Shown here: piece after piece, positions 25,284 to 34,045 of the stretch
How positions within the stretch are numbered: the first letter of the stretch is position 1
Layout of the letters: every line of letters begins with the position of its first letter
Assembly (NCBI GenBank): GCA_001794825.1
Contig: MGLK01000003.1
Coordinates: 115,429-179,428 of the forward strand
Length of the DNA: 64,000 bases
DNA from: Caulobacterales bacterium RIFCSPHIGHO2_01_FULL_70_19
GTDB taxonomy: Bacteria; Pseudomonadota; Alphaproteobacteria; Caulobacterales; Caulobacteraceae
Direction: 5' to 3'
Notes under the pieces: generated by a model
What the model was told of the DNA's origin: nothing
Databases searched by the model: none
What the model saw: only the letters and a program-made list of their open reading frames with translations
Position numbers and translations under genes: made by a program

Positions 25284-25640
25284 ATGTCCAGACTGGTCGC
25301 CGCCGCCGCACTCGCCCTGATCGTCGCCGGGTGCGCCAGCCAGGAAGCGTCCCCCGCGCCGCCCGCGGCGGATATCGCGGATGAGGCCGCGGTCCGCGGC
25401 CAGAGTATCGCGGCCGTCACCTGCGCCAGCTGCCACGCGATCGCCAGCGAGGGCGCGAGCCCCCTGGCCGAGGCCCCGCCGTTCCGCGAGATCGTCCATC
25501 GTTACCCCCTGGACCGCCTCGAGGAGGCCTTCGCCGAAGGGCTGGTCACCGGACACCCGGCCATGCCCCCCTTCGTGTTTCGCGCCAGCGAAATCGACGA
25601 TCTGATCGCCTACCTCGAAACGGTGAGAGACGAGCCGTGA
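25284..25640 (+). CDS. Lipoprotein c-type cytochrome
   Basis: 118 residues. A lipobox (LIVAGC) gives lipidation at about C16. One haem site, CASCH, is followed by a distal methionine in HPAMPPF, the layout of small class I cytochromes. It would be a periplasmic electron carrier anchored to the membrane. ATG 25284 has AAGGAG upstream. It is divergent from a Usp gene and shares its FixK-type box, so it may serve respiration at low oxygen. Confidence 0.88.
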   Translation: MSRLVAAAALALIVAGCASQEASPAPPAADIADEAAVRGQSIAAVTCASCHAIASEGASPLAEAPPFREIVHRYPLDRLEEAFAEGLVTGHPAMPPFVFRASEIDDLIAYLETVRDEP

Positions 25641-25940
25641 ACGGGGCCAAGGCGGAGCGCCCGGACCGTCGCGCCGCCGCCGTCCTCGACCCGCTCGAGC
25701 TTGAGTGGCATCCCTCGGCGACGAGCAGGTCCGTGTCCGCCGCCCGTCTGCGGACGCCGCGGCGGTGAAGCGTATCCGCCCGGTCGAGCGCCCGACCCAC
25801 CGACTGACGCCTGGCAGGAGGCAGGTTCAGACCTTCCCGGTCGAGGCGGACGGCGACCCCGCAAGGAACCCTCGATCTCTTTGACGCCGATCAAGGCCGC
25901 GTCCGAGGGCGGGCGCATGTTGCGAGAAAGGGAGATGATC
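25641..25940. other. 300-bp spacer upstream of the second Usp gene
   Basis: No coding frame is supported. The only recognised element is the FixK-type box at 25881. The rest is GC-rich and without clear dyads. Confidence 0.5.
25881..25894 (+). promoter_or_regulatory. FixK/Fnr box, TTGACGCCGATCAA
   Basis: One mismatch to TTGAT-N4-ATCAA; centre 53.5 bp before the Usp ATG at 25941, the commonest spacing in this region. Confidence 0.75.
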
Positions 25941-26801
25941 ATGAGCCTGAAACGCATCCTGGCCCTGGCGTCGAGCGGCGCCGGAGACGCGACCTGTCTC
26001 GCATTCGCCGCGCATCTGGCCGCGCAGCACGACGCGGTCGTCGAGGTGCTGCCGATCTACATCGACTCCGCCGTGGACATGATCGCGCTCGGCATGACCC
26101 TGGGCGCCACGCTTTCCCGACAGGCGGTCGAGGAGCTGGCGGCCGCCGAGCGGGAGTTGCAGGATCGCATCGAGGCCGCCGCAGGCCGCGCCGCGAACGA
26201 GGCCGACGTTGTCTACGGAGCCGGAGAGGGCGCGCCCCGCCTGTCGGTGCTCGGGCGCGGCCTGAGACCGGCGCTGGCGCTCTCGCGGGAGGCCGCGCTG
26301 GCGGATCTCGTCGTCGTCGCCCAGACCGGCATCGAGGCCGGTTCGGGGGGGGAGATTCTCGGGCAGGCGTTGCTCGCGGACCGCGCGCCGGTTCTCGTCG
26401 CCCGTGGCGAGCCGGAGCGTCTGTCGGGGGCCGCGGCGATCGCCTGGGACGGCAGTCCGCAGGCGGGTCGGGCCGTCCGGGCCGCCCTGCCGTTGCTGGC
26501 CATGGCCAGCCGGATTCACGTGCTCCAGTGCGTGAGCGGACTGGATCGCCAGGCCGGCGATCCCGACATCGCCGCTCTCAACGCCTATCTGAAGCTTCAC
26601 GGCGTCGGCGCGGGCGAGGCGACCCTCGTCGAGGGCGCCGACGAAGGCGCGGCGCTGGTGGCCGCCGCGCAAGGCAAGGAGGCGGGGCTTCTGGTCGCCG
26701 GCGCCTGGGGTCACTCGCGTCTGCGGGAATTCGTCTTCGGGGGCGCCACCCGCAGCTTCCTGCGGGCCGAGGGCGGTCCGAGCGTTCTGCTGGCCCACTG
26801 A
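25941..26801 (+). CDS. Universal stress protein, two UspA domains
   Basis: 286 residues. The start is ATG 25941, 7 nt after GGGAG; an ATG two codons earlier overlaps that site. The N-domain (KRILALASSGAGDATCLAFA) is degenerate in nucleotide-binding residues. The C-domain ends 'GAWGHSRLREFVFGGATRSF', the intact ATP-type loop. Unlike the Usp at 24345 it has a long central helix (LSRQAVEELAAAERELQDRIEAA is split by this description). A FixK-type box precedes it; the gene is followed by the metallo-beta-lactamase RNase after 90 bp. Confidence 0.9.
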   Translation: MSLKRILALASSGAGDATCLAFAAHLAAQHDAVVEVLPIYIDSAVDMIALGMTLGATLSRQAVEELAAAERELQDRIEAAAGRAANEADVVYGAGEGAPRLSVLGRGLRPALALSREAALADLVVVAQTGIEAGSGGEILGQALLADRAPVLVARGEPERLSGAAAIAWDGSPQAGRAVRAALPLLAMASRIHVLQCVSGLDRQAGDPDIAALNAYLKLHGVGAGEATLVEGADEGAALVAAAQGKEAGLLVAGAWGHSRLREFVFGGATRSFLRAEGGPSVLLAH

Positions 26802-26891
26802 GGTGACCCGTCGGAGAGTGAATTGCGTCGGCGCGACGCCGCGCGCGCGGCATAAGCCTTCGGCGGGCGTGGCGCGACGGGGCGTGTCCCG

Positions 26892-28475
26892 GTGACCGCC
26901 CGGCTGACCTTCCACGGCGCTGCAGAGTGCGTCACGGGCTCCTGCCTGCTGCTGGAGATCGCCGCCCGCCGCGTGCTGATCGACTGCGGGATGTTCCAGG
27001 GCCCGAAGACGCTGAAGGCCCTCAACTACGAGCCCTTCCCCTTTGAGCCGTCGTCGATCGACGCGGTGCTGCTGACCCACGCCCATATCGATCACTCGGG
27101 CCTCCTGCCGAAGCTGGTGCGGGCCGGATATCGCGGTCCAATCTTCGCCACCCGGGGCACGCGCGACCTCTGCGAGGTGATGCTGGCCGACGCGGCCAGC
27201 ATCCAGGAAGGCGAGGTCCGTCAGCTCAACCGGCGCAACGCGCAGCGCGGTCTGCGCCCGGTGGAGCCCATCTACACCGGCGCCGACGTGGACCCGACCC
27301 TCCGGCTCTTCCAGCGGGTGAAATTCGGCGAGACGACAGAGATCGCCGAGGGCCTGCGGGCGACCTGGTGGCCGGCAGGGCATCTCCTCGGGGCGGCCTC
27401 CATCCAGGTCGAGGCCGGCGAGGGCGAGGAGGCGCTGAACCTGCTGTTCTCCGGCGATTTGGGATCCGGCCGGCAGCCGTTCCTGCCGGCCCCGGCCGGA
27501 CCCTCGGGCGTCGACCATGTGATCCTCGAGAGCACCTACGGCGACCGTGAACGCATCGACCTCGAGCTGACGGCCCGTCGTCAGGCGCTGACGGACGAGC
27601 TCCGGCAGGCCAAGGCGGCGGGCGGCCCGCTGCTGCTTCCGACCTTCGCTGTGGGACGCGCGCAGGAGCTCATCCTCGACCTGCTCGCGGTGATGGAGGC
27701 CGAGCCCGAGCTGGCCGCCGACATCTTCCTGGACTCGCCGCTGGCCATCGAGGCCACCGAGGTCTTCCTGCGACGCGGCTGGAACCAGGATACGGGTTCG
27801 AACCCCTTCGAGCCGCTGCGGCACGCCAGCCGCCTGCATCATCTCCTTCGTCCCCAGGAGAGCGACCGTCTGGAGCGTCTGTCAGGCTGGCACGTGATTC
27901 TCGCCGGCAGCGGCATGTGCGACGCCGGACGGATCCGCCGGCACCTCAAGCGCCTGCTCTGGCGCAAGGAGGTCACGGTGCTGATCACGGGGTTCCAAGC
28001 CGCCGGCACCCTGGGTCGATATCTGGTCGAAGGCCGCTCCGCGGTCCGGATCCAAGGGGAGGACGTGCGGGTCGGCGCACGCATACGCACGCTCGATTCG
28101 TATTCCGGCCATGCGGACGCAACCGGCCTCGTCGAGTGGCTGCAGGCCAGGGCCCCCGTGGCGGGAACGGTCATGGTCAACCACGGGGAGCCTGACGCTG
28201 CGGCTACGCTCGCGGCCCGCCTGGGGGAGCTCGGCCAACGCGCGTCGACGCCGCGGCTCGACGAAACCTGGGTTCTCACCCGCACATCGGCTGAACCTGC
28301 GCCACGCGACCGCCCCCGTCTGGAGGCGGGGCAGGCGACCCGGCCGGACTGGCACAATGAGCGGGCGGCCTTCCTGGTGGCGCTGAACGAGGCGCTGCAG
28401 GGGCTGGGGAGCGACGCGGATCGGGAAGCCCTGCTCGACAGGCTCACCGCAGCGCTCATACCCCGCCGCGGCTGA
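26892..28475 (+). CDS. Metallo-beta-lactamase/beta-CASP family RNase-like protein
   Basis: 527 residues. The MBL core has the zinc motif THAHIDHSGLLP (HxHxDH), with a following histidine in WWPAGHLLGAAS and an aspartate in FSGDLGSG. The beta-CASP part contains 'PTFAVGRAQELI', 'GSGMCDAGRIRRHL' and 'LDSYSGHADATGL', the usual C-terminal histidine motif. Archaeal CPSF-like and bacterial YsiA-like members cut RNA. This one carries an extra C-terminal helical region of about 70 residues. Start GTG 26892. It follows a Usp gene and may share its transcript. Confidence 0.88.
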   Translation: MTARLTFHGAAECVTGSCLLLEIAARRVLIDCGMFQGPKTLKALNYEPFPFEPSSIDAVLLTHAHIDHSGLLPKLVRAGYRGPIFATRGTRDLCEVMLADAASIQEGEVRQLNRRNAQRGLRPVEPIYTGADVDPTLRLFQRVKFGETTEIAEGLRATWWPAGHLLGAASIQVEAGEGEEALNLLFSGDLGSGRQPFLPAPAGPSGVDHVILESTYGDRERIDLELTARRQALTDELRQAKAAGGPLLLPTFAVGRAQELILDLLAVMEAEPELAADIFLDSPLAIEATEVFLRRGWNQDTGSNPFEPLRHASRLHHLLRPQESDRLERLSGWHVILAGSGMCDAGRIRRHLKRLLWRKEVTVLITGFQAAGTLGRYLVEGRSAVRIQGEDVRVGARIRTLDSYSGHADATGLVEWLQARAPVAGTVMVNHGEPDAAATLAARLGELGQRASTPRLDETWVLTRTSAEPAPRDRPRLEAGQATRPDWHNERAAFLVALNEALQGLGSDADREALLDRLTAALIPRRG

Positions 28476-28498
28476 CCCGGGCCGACCAGACGGGGCGG

Positions 28499-29152
28499 CT
28501 AACGGGCTTCGTCCGGTTCTGGCGGGACGGCGTCCAGCGACGGCCCCGTCAGCTCAAGGACGCACCGGGCGCCGCGTCTCCCCGCCGTCCGATCGACGCG
28601 GCCTCCGATCTGTCTTGCGAGACTGGCGACGAGTGCGAGGCCGAACCCGGGACGCCATTCCCCGTCGGCGTCGCCGCGGCCTGAGTCGGCGACGATCAGG
28701 CGGGCGCCGGAGCCGGTCGGCTCCAGCGTCACCTCGACGCGGCCCGGTCGTTCGCCGAGGCCGTGCTCCAGCGCATTGCCCACCCATTCGGCGGTGATCA
28801 TCGCCAGGGCCGACGCCACCCTGGGCGTGGCCCACAGCGGATGGATGTTCACCTGCATCTCCGCCGGACGCCCGAAGGCGTCGAGTTCGGCGACGTCGCG
28901 GCAGATGTCGCCGAGCAGATCGTCGAGCCGGACCGCGACGCCGCCCTCCTGCAGGCGCTGATGGAGGTGCATGATCGTGCGCACCCGACGTCCCGCCTCG
29001 GTCAGGACCGCCGCCGCCGCCGGCGGGGCCGCGCGGCTCTCCATGCGCAGCAGGCTGGCGATCGACTGCAGGCTGTTGCCGATCTGGTGATGCGCGGCGC
29101 GGACGACCTCGGCGGCCTCGGCGGCGGGAGCAGGGCTGATGGTCCGGGTCAT
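28499..29152 (-). CDS. Sensor-less histidine kinase of the HisKA_2/HWE type
   Basis: 217 residues. The phospho-acceptor helix is HHQIGNSLQSIASLL (histidines 21 and 22), as in the HisKA_2 group, followed by a HATPase domain with N box EWVGNALEHG and G boxes DSGRGD and GFGLALV. No sensor or membrane segment is present, so it may pair with another input protein. Start ATG 29152 with GAGGAG. A FixK-type box 60.5 bp upstream is shared with the divergent quinone reductase. Possible partners are the receiver-only protein at 30703 and an off-window regulator. Confidence 0.85.
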   Translation of the reverse strand: MTRTISPAPAAEAAEVVRAAHHQIGNSLQSIASLLRMESRAAPPAAAAVLTEAGRRVRTIMHLHQRLQEGGVAVRLDDLLGDICRDVAELDAFGRPAEMQVNIHPLWATPRVASALAMITAEWVGNALEHGLGERPGRVEVTLEPTGSGARLIVADSGRGDADGEWRPGFGLALVASLARQIGGRVDRTAGRRGARCVLELTGPSLDAVPPEPDEAR

Positions 29153-29205
29153 CGCGGGCTCCTCACAAGGTGACCGCAAGGTGAAGCTTGCGGGGCTTTC
29201 CGGCC

Positions 29206-29219
29206 TTGAGCCAGATCAA
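29206..29219. promoter_or_regulatory. FixK/Fnr box, TTGAGCCAGATCAA (divergent)
   Basis: One mismatch. Centre 60.5 bp before the kinase start and 41.5 bp before the quinone-reductase ATG. The latter spacing would give a leaderless mRNA if used in class II fashion. Confidence 0.68.
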
Positions 29220-29253
29220 GGTCGCGCGTCCGGGGGAGCGAAAGAATACCGCC

Positions 29254-29874
29254 ATGGCAGAGGCAGCCCCCCGTATCGCAGTCATCGTCACCCATCCCCG
29301 GCGGCGAAGCTTCACGGTCGCGATGGCCGAGGCGTTCGCGGGTGCCGCGCGGGCGGCGGGCGCCGAGGTGGTCGTGCGCGACCTCTACCGCCTGCGTTTC
29401 GATCCCCGACTGCGGGCGGACGAGATGCCCGATCATCTGGGCGCCGTCGTCCGTCCCGATGTGGCCCGCGAGCGGGAGGCGATCGCCGGAGCCGACATCT
29501 TCGCCTTCTTCTATCCCCTCTGGTTCAACGCCACGCCGGCGATGATGAAGGGGTATGTCGACCGCGTGTTCGGCATGGACTTCGGCTATACGGCGCAGCG
29601 ACTGGGCGGCAACCAGCCGCTGCTCGGCGGCCGCAAGATGGTGACCTTCACCTCCTCGGGCGCGCCCCAGGAGTGGGTGGAGCGCAGCGGCGCCTGGGCG
29701 GCGATGCAGCAGCATTTCGACGAGCATTTCGCCGCCATGACCGGGATGGAGATCATTGGGCGCCACAACGTCGGGGGCGTGGGCGGCGGCATGCGCCGGG
29801 ACGTGCTGGACCGTCATCGCGCCGACGTCGCGGCGCGTGCGGGACGTATCGCCGCCGCCTACCGTCACGACTGA
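29254..29874 (+). CDS. NAD(P)H dehydrogenase (quinone), flavodoxin fold
   Basis: 206 residues of the Flavodoxin_2/YwrO-like group. Visible features are 'RIAVIVTHPRRRSFTVAMAE' (FMN loop), 'FFYPLWFNATPAMMKGYVDRV' and 'FTSSGAPQEW'. It would reduce quinones by two electrons from NAD(P)H in the cytoplasm. It differs from the copy at 23710 and is not a recent duplicate. ATG 29254 has a poor ribosome site (GGGGGAG is 20 nt away). Convergent with the SDR gene; 3 bp separate their stop codons. Confidence 0.85.
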   Translation: MAEAAPRIAVIVTHPRRRSFTVAMAEAFAGAARAAGAEVVVRDLYRLRFDPRLRADEMPDHLGAVVRPDVAREREAIAGADIFAFFYPLWFNATPAMMKGYVDRVFGMDFGYTAQRLGGNQPLLGGRKMVTFTSSGAPQEWVERSGAWAAMQQHFDEHFAAMTGMEIIGRHNVGGVGGGMRRDVLDRHRADVAARAGRIAAAYRHD

Positions 29875-29877
29875 GGT

Positions 29878-30645
29878 TCAGCGGGCCGTATAGCCGCCGT
29901 CGATGACCAGCTCCGCGCCCGTCACGAACCGCGCCTCGTCGGACGCCAGGTAGACGACGCCCCAGGCGATGTCGTCCGGCTCGCCGATGTGGCCGAGGGG
30001 GTGCAGGGCGTCCACGGCCTTCCGGCCCGCCTCCAGATCGCCCTGGCCCGAGAGGTGGCCCTCGACCATCGGCGTCCAGATGAAGCCGGGGTGGATCGAA
30101 TTCACGCGTATCCGGTCGGGCGCGTAGAGCAGGGCGTCGGTCTTGCTCATCAGGCGCACCGCGCCCTTGGAGGCGTGGTAGGGCGGCACGTCGGGCGCCC
30201 CGACCAGGCCGTAGATCGACGACAGGTTGATGATCGAGCCGCCCCCGGCCCGGCGCAGGTGCGGAATCGCGTGCTTGGTGCAGAAGAAGACGCCCTTGAC
30301 GTTGATCGCCTGCACCCAGTCCCACTCGGCCTCGGTGACCTCGTGGGTCGGCTTGCTGACGCCCGCCACGCCGGCGTTGTTGACCAGCACGTCGAGACGC
30401 CCGAACCGGCCCGCGACCTCCTCCAGAACCCGCTGCACCTCGGCCTCGCGCGAGACGTCGCAGCGCCACGCGGCGGCGGTCAGACCCCGTCCGGCCAACT
30501 CGGCGGCGAGCGCCTCGGCTTCGGCGTCTTTCACGTCGAGAATGGCGACCGAGGCGCCTTCCTCGGCCATGCGGATCGCGGCCGCACGGCCAAGTCCGAC
30601 GGCGGCGCCCGTGATGGCTGCGACCTTTCCGGCGAGGCGGGGCAT
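29878..30645 (-). CDS. Short-chain dehydrogenase/reductase
   Basis: 255 residues, classical SDR. The cofactor loop is TGAAVGLG (12-19), acidic residue D36 after strand 2 favours NAD(H), NNAG is at 88-91, and the catalytic S142, Y155 and K159 are all present (SSIYG, YHASK). It resembles cyclopentanol and 3-alpha/beta-hydroxysteroid dehydrogenases, but the substrate is open. ATG 30645 has AAAGGAGA. A FixK-type box 54.5 bp upstream overlaps the end of the receiver gene. Confidence 0.9.
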   Translation of the reverse strand: MPRLAGKVAAITGAAVGLGRAAAIRMAEEGASVAILDVKDAEAEALAAELAGRGLTAAAWRCDVSREAEVQRVLEEVAGRFGRLDVLVNNAGVAGVSKPTHEVTEAEWDWVQAINVKGVFFCTKHAIPHLRRAGGGSIINLSSIYGLVGAPDVPPYHASKGAVRLMSKTDALLYAPDRIRVNSIHPGFIWTPMVEGHLSGQGDLEAGRKAVDALHPLGHIGEPDDIAWGVVYLASDEARFVTGAELVIDGGYTAR

Positions 30646-30692
30646 GGGAGTCTCCTTTGCAGGCATAAGGCCGTCGCCGTCGCCGCGCCGCC

Positions 30693-30706
30693 TTGAGCGA
30701 GATCAA
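30693..30706 (-). promoter_or_regulatory. FixK/Fnr box, TTGAGCGAGATCAA
   Basis: One mismatch (TTGAG). Centre 54.5 bp before the SDR start. It includes the stop codon of the receiver-domain gene. Confidence 0.72.
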
Positions 30707-31089
30707 TCGCGCCGGAGCAGCCGGAGGATTTCCGTGAACAGGGCCTCGTCCAGCAGCGGTTTCTCCACGATCGACACGCCCATCGCGGCGGCCCGTCGCC
30801 GAAGGGCCGGGGAAGGCGCGGTGGTGATCAGCACCGCCGGCGCCATGACGCCGAGGCCTCGCAGGGTCTCGATGGTCTCGACACCCCGGCGGTCGGGCAG
30901 CTTCTCGTCGATGATCATGCAGTCGAACGGGCCGCGCGAGGCGCACTTCGCAAGCGTCTCCTCCGCGGTGGTGCAGCGGTCGACGCGAAAGCCGCGGGTG
31001 TCGGCCATGAAACCGAGCGCGCGCAGCACGTCGGGATCGTCATCCACGATCAGAAGGGCTCGCCGATCGTCAGCCAGGGTGGAAGCCAC
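30703..31089 (-). CDS. Receiver-only response regulator
   Basis: 128 residues, a single receiver domain and no output domain. The acidic pocket D16-D18 (VDDDP), phospho-acceptor D61 (CMIIDEKLP) and the C-terminal lysine (IVEKPLL) are intact. Such proteins act by protein contact or as phosphate sinks. In rhizobia a receiver-only FixT-like or DivK-like protein can modulate FixL or other kinases. It lies downstream of fixJ with its own weak FixK-type box. FixT itself is not a receiver, so it is an analogy only. Confidence 0.88.
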   Translation of the reverse strand: MASTLADDRRALLIVDDDPDVLRALGFMADTRGFRVDRCTTAEETLAKCASRGPFDCMIIDEKLPDRRGVETIETLRGLGVMAPAVLITTAPSPALRRRAAAMGVSIVEKPLLDEALFTEILRLLRRD

Positions 31090-31157
31090 GGAGGTCGCTC
31101 CTCAAGTCGCCGGCGCATGCCGACGTCGCATCTTCCAGCGGGAATCGGCCGGGCGCC

Positions 31158-31171
31158 TTGACCCATGCCAA
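31158..31171 (-). promoter_or_regulatory. Degenerate FixK/Fnr box, TTGACCCATGCCAA
   Basis: Two mismatches to TTGAT-N4-ATCAA, so the weakest of the set. Centre 75.5 bp before the receiver-only gene, directly after the fixJ stop codon. Confidence 0.45.
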
Positions 31172-31172
31172 A

Positions 31173-31772
31173 TTACAGGCCGGCGGCGAGCGCAATCCGC
31201 ATCAACTCGGCGACATTGCGGGCGCCGGTCTTGGCCATCAGATTGGCCCGGTAGATCTCCACTGTGCGCGGGCTGATGTCGAGATCGAAGGCGATCTGCT
31301 TGTTCATCTTGCCCTCGATCACGCCCGCCAGCACGTCCCGCTCGCGGGCGCTGAGCTCCGCCAGCCGCTCCCGGGCCCGTTGGTGCGCCTCATCGGGAGC
31401 CTCGGTCGAGCGCGCCGCCTGCAGGGCCTCGCGGAGGCAACTGACCAGGTGTTCGTCGTCGAAGGGCTTTTCGATGAAGTCCCGTACGCCCGCCTTCATC
31501 GCCTCGACCGCGAGCGGGACGTCGCCATGGCCGGTCATCACGACGACAGGCAGGACGACATCGCGGAGCCTCAGCTCGCGCACGAGCTCCAGACCGGTCA
31601 TTCCCGGCATGCGCACGTCGGTCAGCACGCAACCGGCGTCCACCGGCAGGGCGTCCAGGAACTCGTTGGCCGATGCATAGAAGGCGGCGGCGATGCCGTT
31701 CACATCCAGGAGGAAGGCGAGGGCGTCGCGGACGCCGTCGTCGTCGTCGATGACGTGAACCAGATCAGGCAA
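31173..31772 (-). CDS. fixJ: FixJ-type two-component response regulator
   Basis: 199 residues. The receiver domain has D8-D11, phospho-acceptor D52 ([10 protein letters not shown]), T80 and K102 (FIEKPFDDE). The LuxR-type output domain follows, with '[20 protein letters not shown]' and '[20 protein letters not shown]'. I chose TTG 31772 because it follows GAGGAG by 7 nt and overlaps the fixL stop codon by 8 bp, and because the ORF upstream of it has no FixJ-like residues. It should activate fixK when phosphorylated by the kinase upstream; a fitting palindrome is at 34038. Confidence 0.93.
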   Translation of the reverse strand: MPDLVHVIDDDDGVRDALAFLLDVNGIAAAFYASANEFLDALPVDAGCVLTDVRMPGMTGLELVRELRLRDVVLPVVVMTGHGDVPLAVEAMKAGVRDFIEKPFDDEHLVSCLREALQAARSTEAPDEAHQRARERLAELSARERDVLAGVIEGKMNKQIAFDLDISPRTVEIYRANLMAKTGARNVAELMRIALAAGL

Positions 31773-33273
31773 TGCCGCTCTCCTCGGCGCGCGGGAGGGT
31801 GAACACGAAGACCGCGCCGCCGCCCTTATTATCCTCAGCCCAGATGCGTCCGCCATGGGCCTCGATGATGGTGCGACAGATCGACAGACCGACCCCCATG
31901 CCGTCGGCCTTGCTCGTTACGAAGGGCTGGAACAGCCGCGCGCGGACGTCCGGGTTAAGGCCCGGCCCCGTGTCGGCGACGCTGATCCGGACGCTGTCAC
32001 GTCCTTCGGCCTCCACGCAGATCTCCAGTTCCCGGCGCGGGGCGTCCACCATGGCGTCGACCGCATTCCGGATCAGGTTGAGCGCGACCTGCTGGATCTG
32101 GATTCTGTCGACGACCACCAGGCCCACGTCGCGGGCCAGGCGCAGATGCACCTGGACGTCACGATCGCGCACTCCGACAAGGGCCAGGGCGCTGGCTTCC
32201 TCCATCAGCTTGGCCGGGTCGTGGAGCGTGTGCTCGGTTTCCCCACGGGCGACGAACTCTCTCAGGCGCTTGATGATGTCCCCGGCCCGCAAGGCCTGGG
32301 CGCCGGCGTGGGAGAGGGCGGACCGCAATCTCGGGAGGTCCGGCTGGTCCGCTTCCAGCAGCGTCACCGAGCCCTTCATGTAGCTGGCGATCGCCGAGAG
32401 CGGCTGGTTCAGCTCGTGCGCCAGCGAGGACGCCATCTCCCCCATGGCGGTCAGGCGCGACACGTGGACGAGCTCCGATTGCAGCTCCTGCACACGCCGC
32501 TCCTGCGCCCGTCGCTCCGTCAGGTCCCGCGCGAAGCCGGTGAAGAAGCGGTCGCCGCCCAGAACGGCCTCGCCCACCGCCAGTTCCATCGGGAAGGTGG
32601 AGCCGTCCTTCCGTTGCCCGACGACGATGCGTCCGATGCCGATGATTCGCCGCTCTCCGCTCTCCAGATACCGCTGGATGTAGCGATCATGCTCGGACCG
32701 GTAGGGCTCGGGCATGAGCAGGCTGACGTTTCGCCCGATGGCTTCTTCGGCGCTCCAGCCGAACAGACGCACCGCGGTGACGCTGAACGACTGCATGACG
32801 CCGCGGGCGTCGATGACGATCATGGCTTCGGGAACGGTCTCCAGGATCGACTCCACGTGCGCCTGCCGGCTCGCCGCCTCCCGGCTGCGCCGCCACAGCC
32901 GCTCGCCGGCCACGGCGATGGAGGGGCCCAGAACGCCGAACGCGAACGCATCGATCAGATTGGCGGTACTGCCCCACAGCCCCGGCCCGAGGATCGTGGT
33001 GGCGGAGACGAAGCCGAGCAGGGTCGCCGCCAGGCCGGGCCCGCGCCCGCCCAGGGCGGCGGCGAGGAGAACGACCGGCACATAGAGAATGAAGAAGCTC
33101 CGGTCGCCGAAGATGGGGTGCAGGCCGAAACGGACCGCGAAGGCGATCATCACGCCGCCGACCGCCGCGGCGTAGCCGTGGCGGCGCGACATCGACTTCA
33201 GGATCGCCGATCTGATCTGCACCGGATCCTCGCGGTCGGAACCGCTCGTCGCCGGCGGCCGGGAGTCGACCAT
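31765..33273 (-). CDS. fixL: FixL-type oxygen-sensing histidine kinase
   Basis: 502 residues. Four membrane helices (about 35-125) are followed by a haem PAS domain (about 138-253). The proximal haem histidine of FixL is conserved as H195 (RSEHDRYI) and the distal arginine as R215 (IIGIGRIV). The kinase part has H286 ([12 protein letters not shown]), an N box ([10 protein letters not shown]), and G boxes ([15 protein letters not shown]). When oxygen leaves the haem the kinase turns on. No strong ribosome site precedes ATG 33273; ATG 33192 is an alternative that would keep the membrane part. Confidence 0.94.
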   Translation of the reverse strand: MVDSRPPATSGSDREDPVQIRSAILKSMSRRHGYAAAVGGVMIAFAVRFGLHPIFGDRSFFILYVPVVLLAAALGGRGPGLAATLLGFVSATTILGPGLWGSTANLIDAFAFGVLGPSIAVAGERLWRRSREAASRQAHVESILETVPEAMIVIDARGVMQSFSVTAVRLFGWSAEEAIGRNVSLLMPEPYRSEHDRYIQRYLESGERRIIGIGRIVVGQRKDGSTFPMELAVGEAVLGGDRFFTGFARDLTERRAQERRVQELQSELVHVSRLTAMGEMASSLAHELNQPLSAIASYMKGSVTLLEADQPDLPRLRSALSHAGAQALRAGDIIKRLREFVARGETEHTLHDPAKLMEEASALALVGVRDRDVQVHLRLARDVGLVVVDRIQIQQVALNLIRNAVDAMVDAPRRELEICVEAEGRDSVRISVADTGPGLNPDVRARLFQPFVTSKADGMGVGLSICRTIIEAHGGRIWAEDNKGGGAVFVFTLPRAEESGIA

Positions 33274-33301
33274 ATCACGTGTTCCGACGCCGGCGACCGG
33301 A

Positions 33302-33943
33302 TCAGGCCGCGGCCAGATCCTCGAGAGCCCCGGGCCGGCGGATCCGGTACCGGCGGGCGCCGACGAACTCGACGAGGCCCTCCGCCTGGAGCCGGCCGAG
33401 CATGCGGGAGATGGTCTCGATGGTCAGGCCCAGGTAGTCGGCCATGTCCTGGCGGCTCATCGGCAGGGCGACGATCTCGCCACGGAAGCGCTCGGCGATG
33501 TCGAGCAGGAAGCGGGCCACCTTCTCGCAGGCCGTGGCCCGGCCCAGCAGCAGCATGTGGGACTGGGTCCGCTGGAGTTCCGAGGCGGTCGCCTGCCAGA
33601 TCATGCGATCGAGGCGGCCGGCGTCGTAGGCCGCCGAACCGGAGCGGCGCAGGGCCAGGACCTCGCACGGGCCCAGCGCCTCGGCCGAGAAGCGGTGAAG
33701 CGCGCCGGTTTCGACACCCAGAACGTCGCCCGGGTAGTAGAAGTCGCCGATCTGACGGCGGCCGTCGGCGAGCAGATAGCTGGTCCGCACCGCGCCGCTG
33801 ACCAGACGGTAGATCAGGTCAGCGCTTTCGTCCTGGGCGTAGATCTCCTCGCCGGCCCGGAAGGTGAGGCGAGCGGCGCCGGCCCAGTCCTCGTGGCCCG
33901 GGGTCACGGCGTTCGGAAACGGATGCGAGTGAGCGAGGGACAT
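33302..33943 (-). CDS. fixK: FixK-type Crp/Fnr transcription factor
   Basis: 213 residues: a cyclic-nucleotide-like beta barrel (about 20-110), a dimer helix ([19 protein letters not shown]) and a winged helix-turn-helix with [20 protein letters not shown]. Recognition residues E176, S179 and R180 (ETISR) are those that read TTGAT in Fnr, so the protein should bind the boxes listed here. It lacks the N-terminal cysteine cluster of Fnr (only C93 and C139), so it should not hold an FeS cluster and is a FixK type under FixLJ control. ATG 33943 has GGAGG; the open frame extends 27 bp further. Confidence 0.92.
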   Translation of the reverse strand: MSLAHSHPFPNAVTPGHEDWAGAARLTFRAGEEIYAQDESADLIYRLVSGAVRTSYLLADGRRQIGDFYYPGDVLGVETGALHRFSAEALGPCEVLALRRSGSAAYDAGRLDRMIWQATASELQRTQSHMLLLGRATACEKVARFLLDIAERFRGEIVALPMSRQDMADYLGLTIETISRMLGRLQAEGLVEFVGARRYRIRRPGALEDLAAA

Positions 33944-34024
33944 GTCGGCCTCCAGATGTCGGATGACCAACCCTTAGGTCCGGCGGTCCGGCCTGTGCAT
34001 TCGGGAGCGACTCGTAAGGGGCGG

Positions 34025-34045
34025 CCCCTAGGGGATACTACGTAG
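34025..34045 (-). promoter_or_regulatory. Possible FixJ binding site upstream of fixK
   Basis: On the minus strand the perfect palindrome CTACGTAG (34038-34045) is followed by TATC and CCCCTAGGGG (34025-34034). As I recall, rhizobial fixK promoters carry TACGTAG-type FixJ sites at this kind of distance. It is about 98 bp before the fixK ATG and overlaps the Nudix stop codon. Confidence 0.5.
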
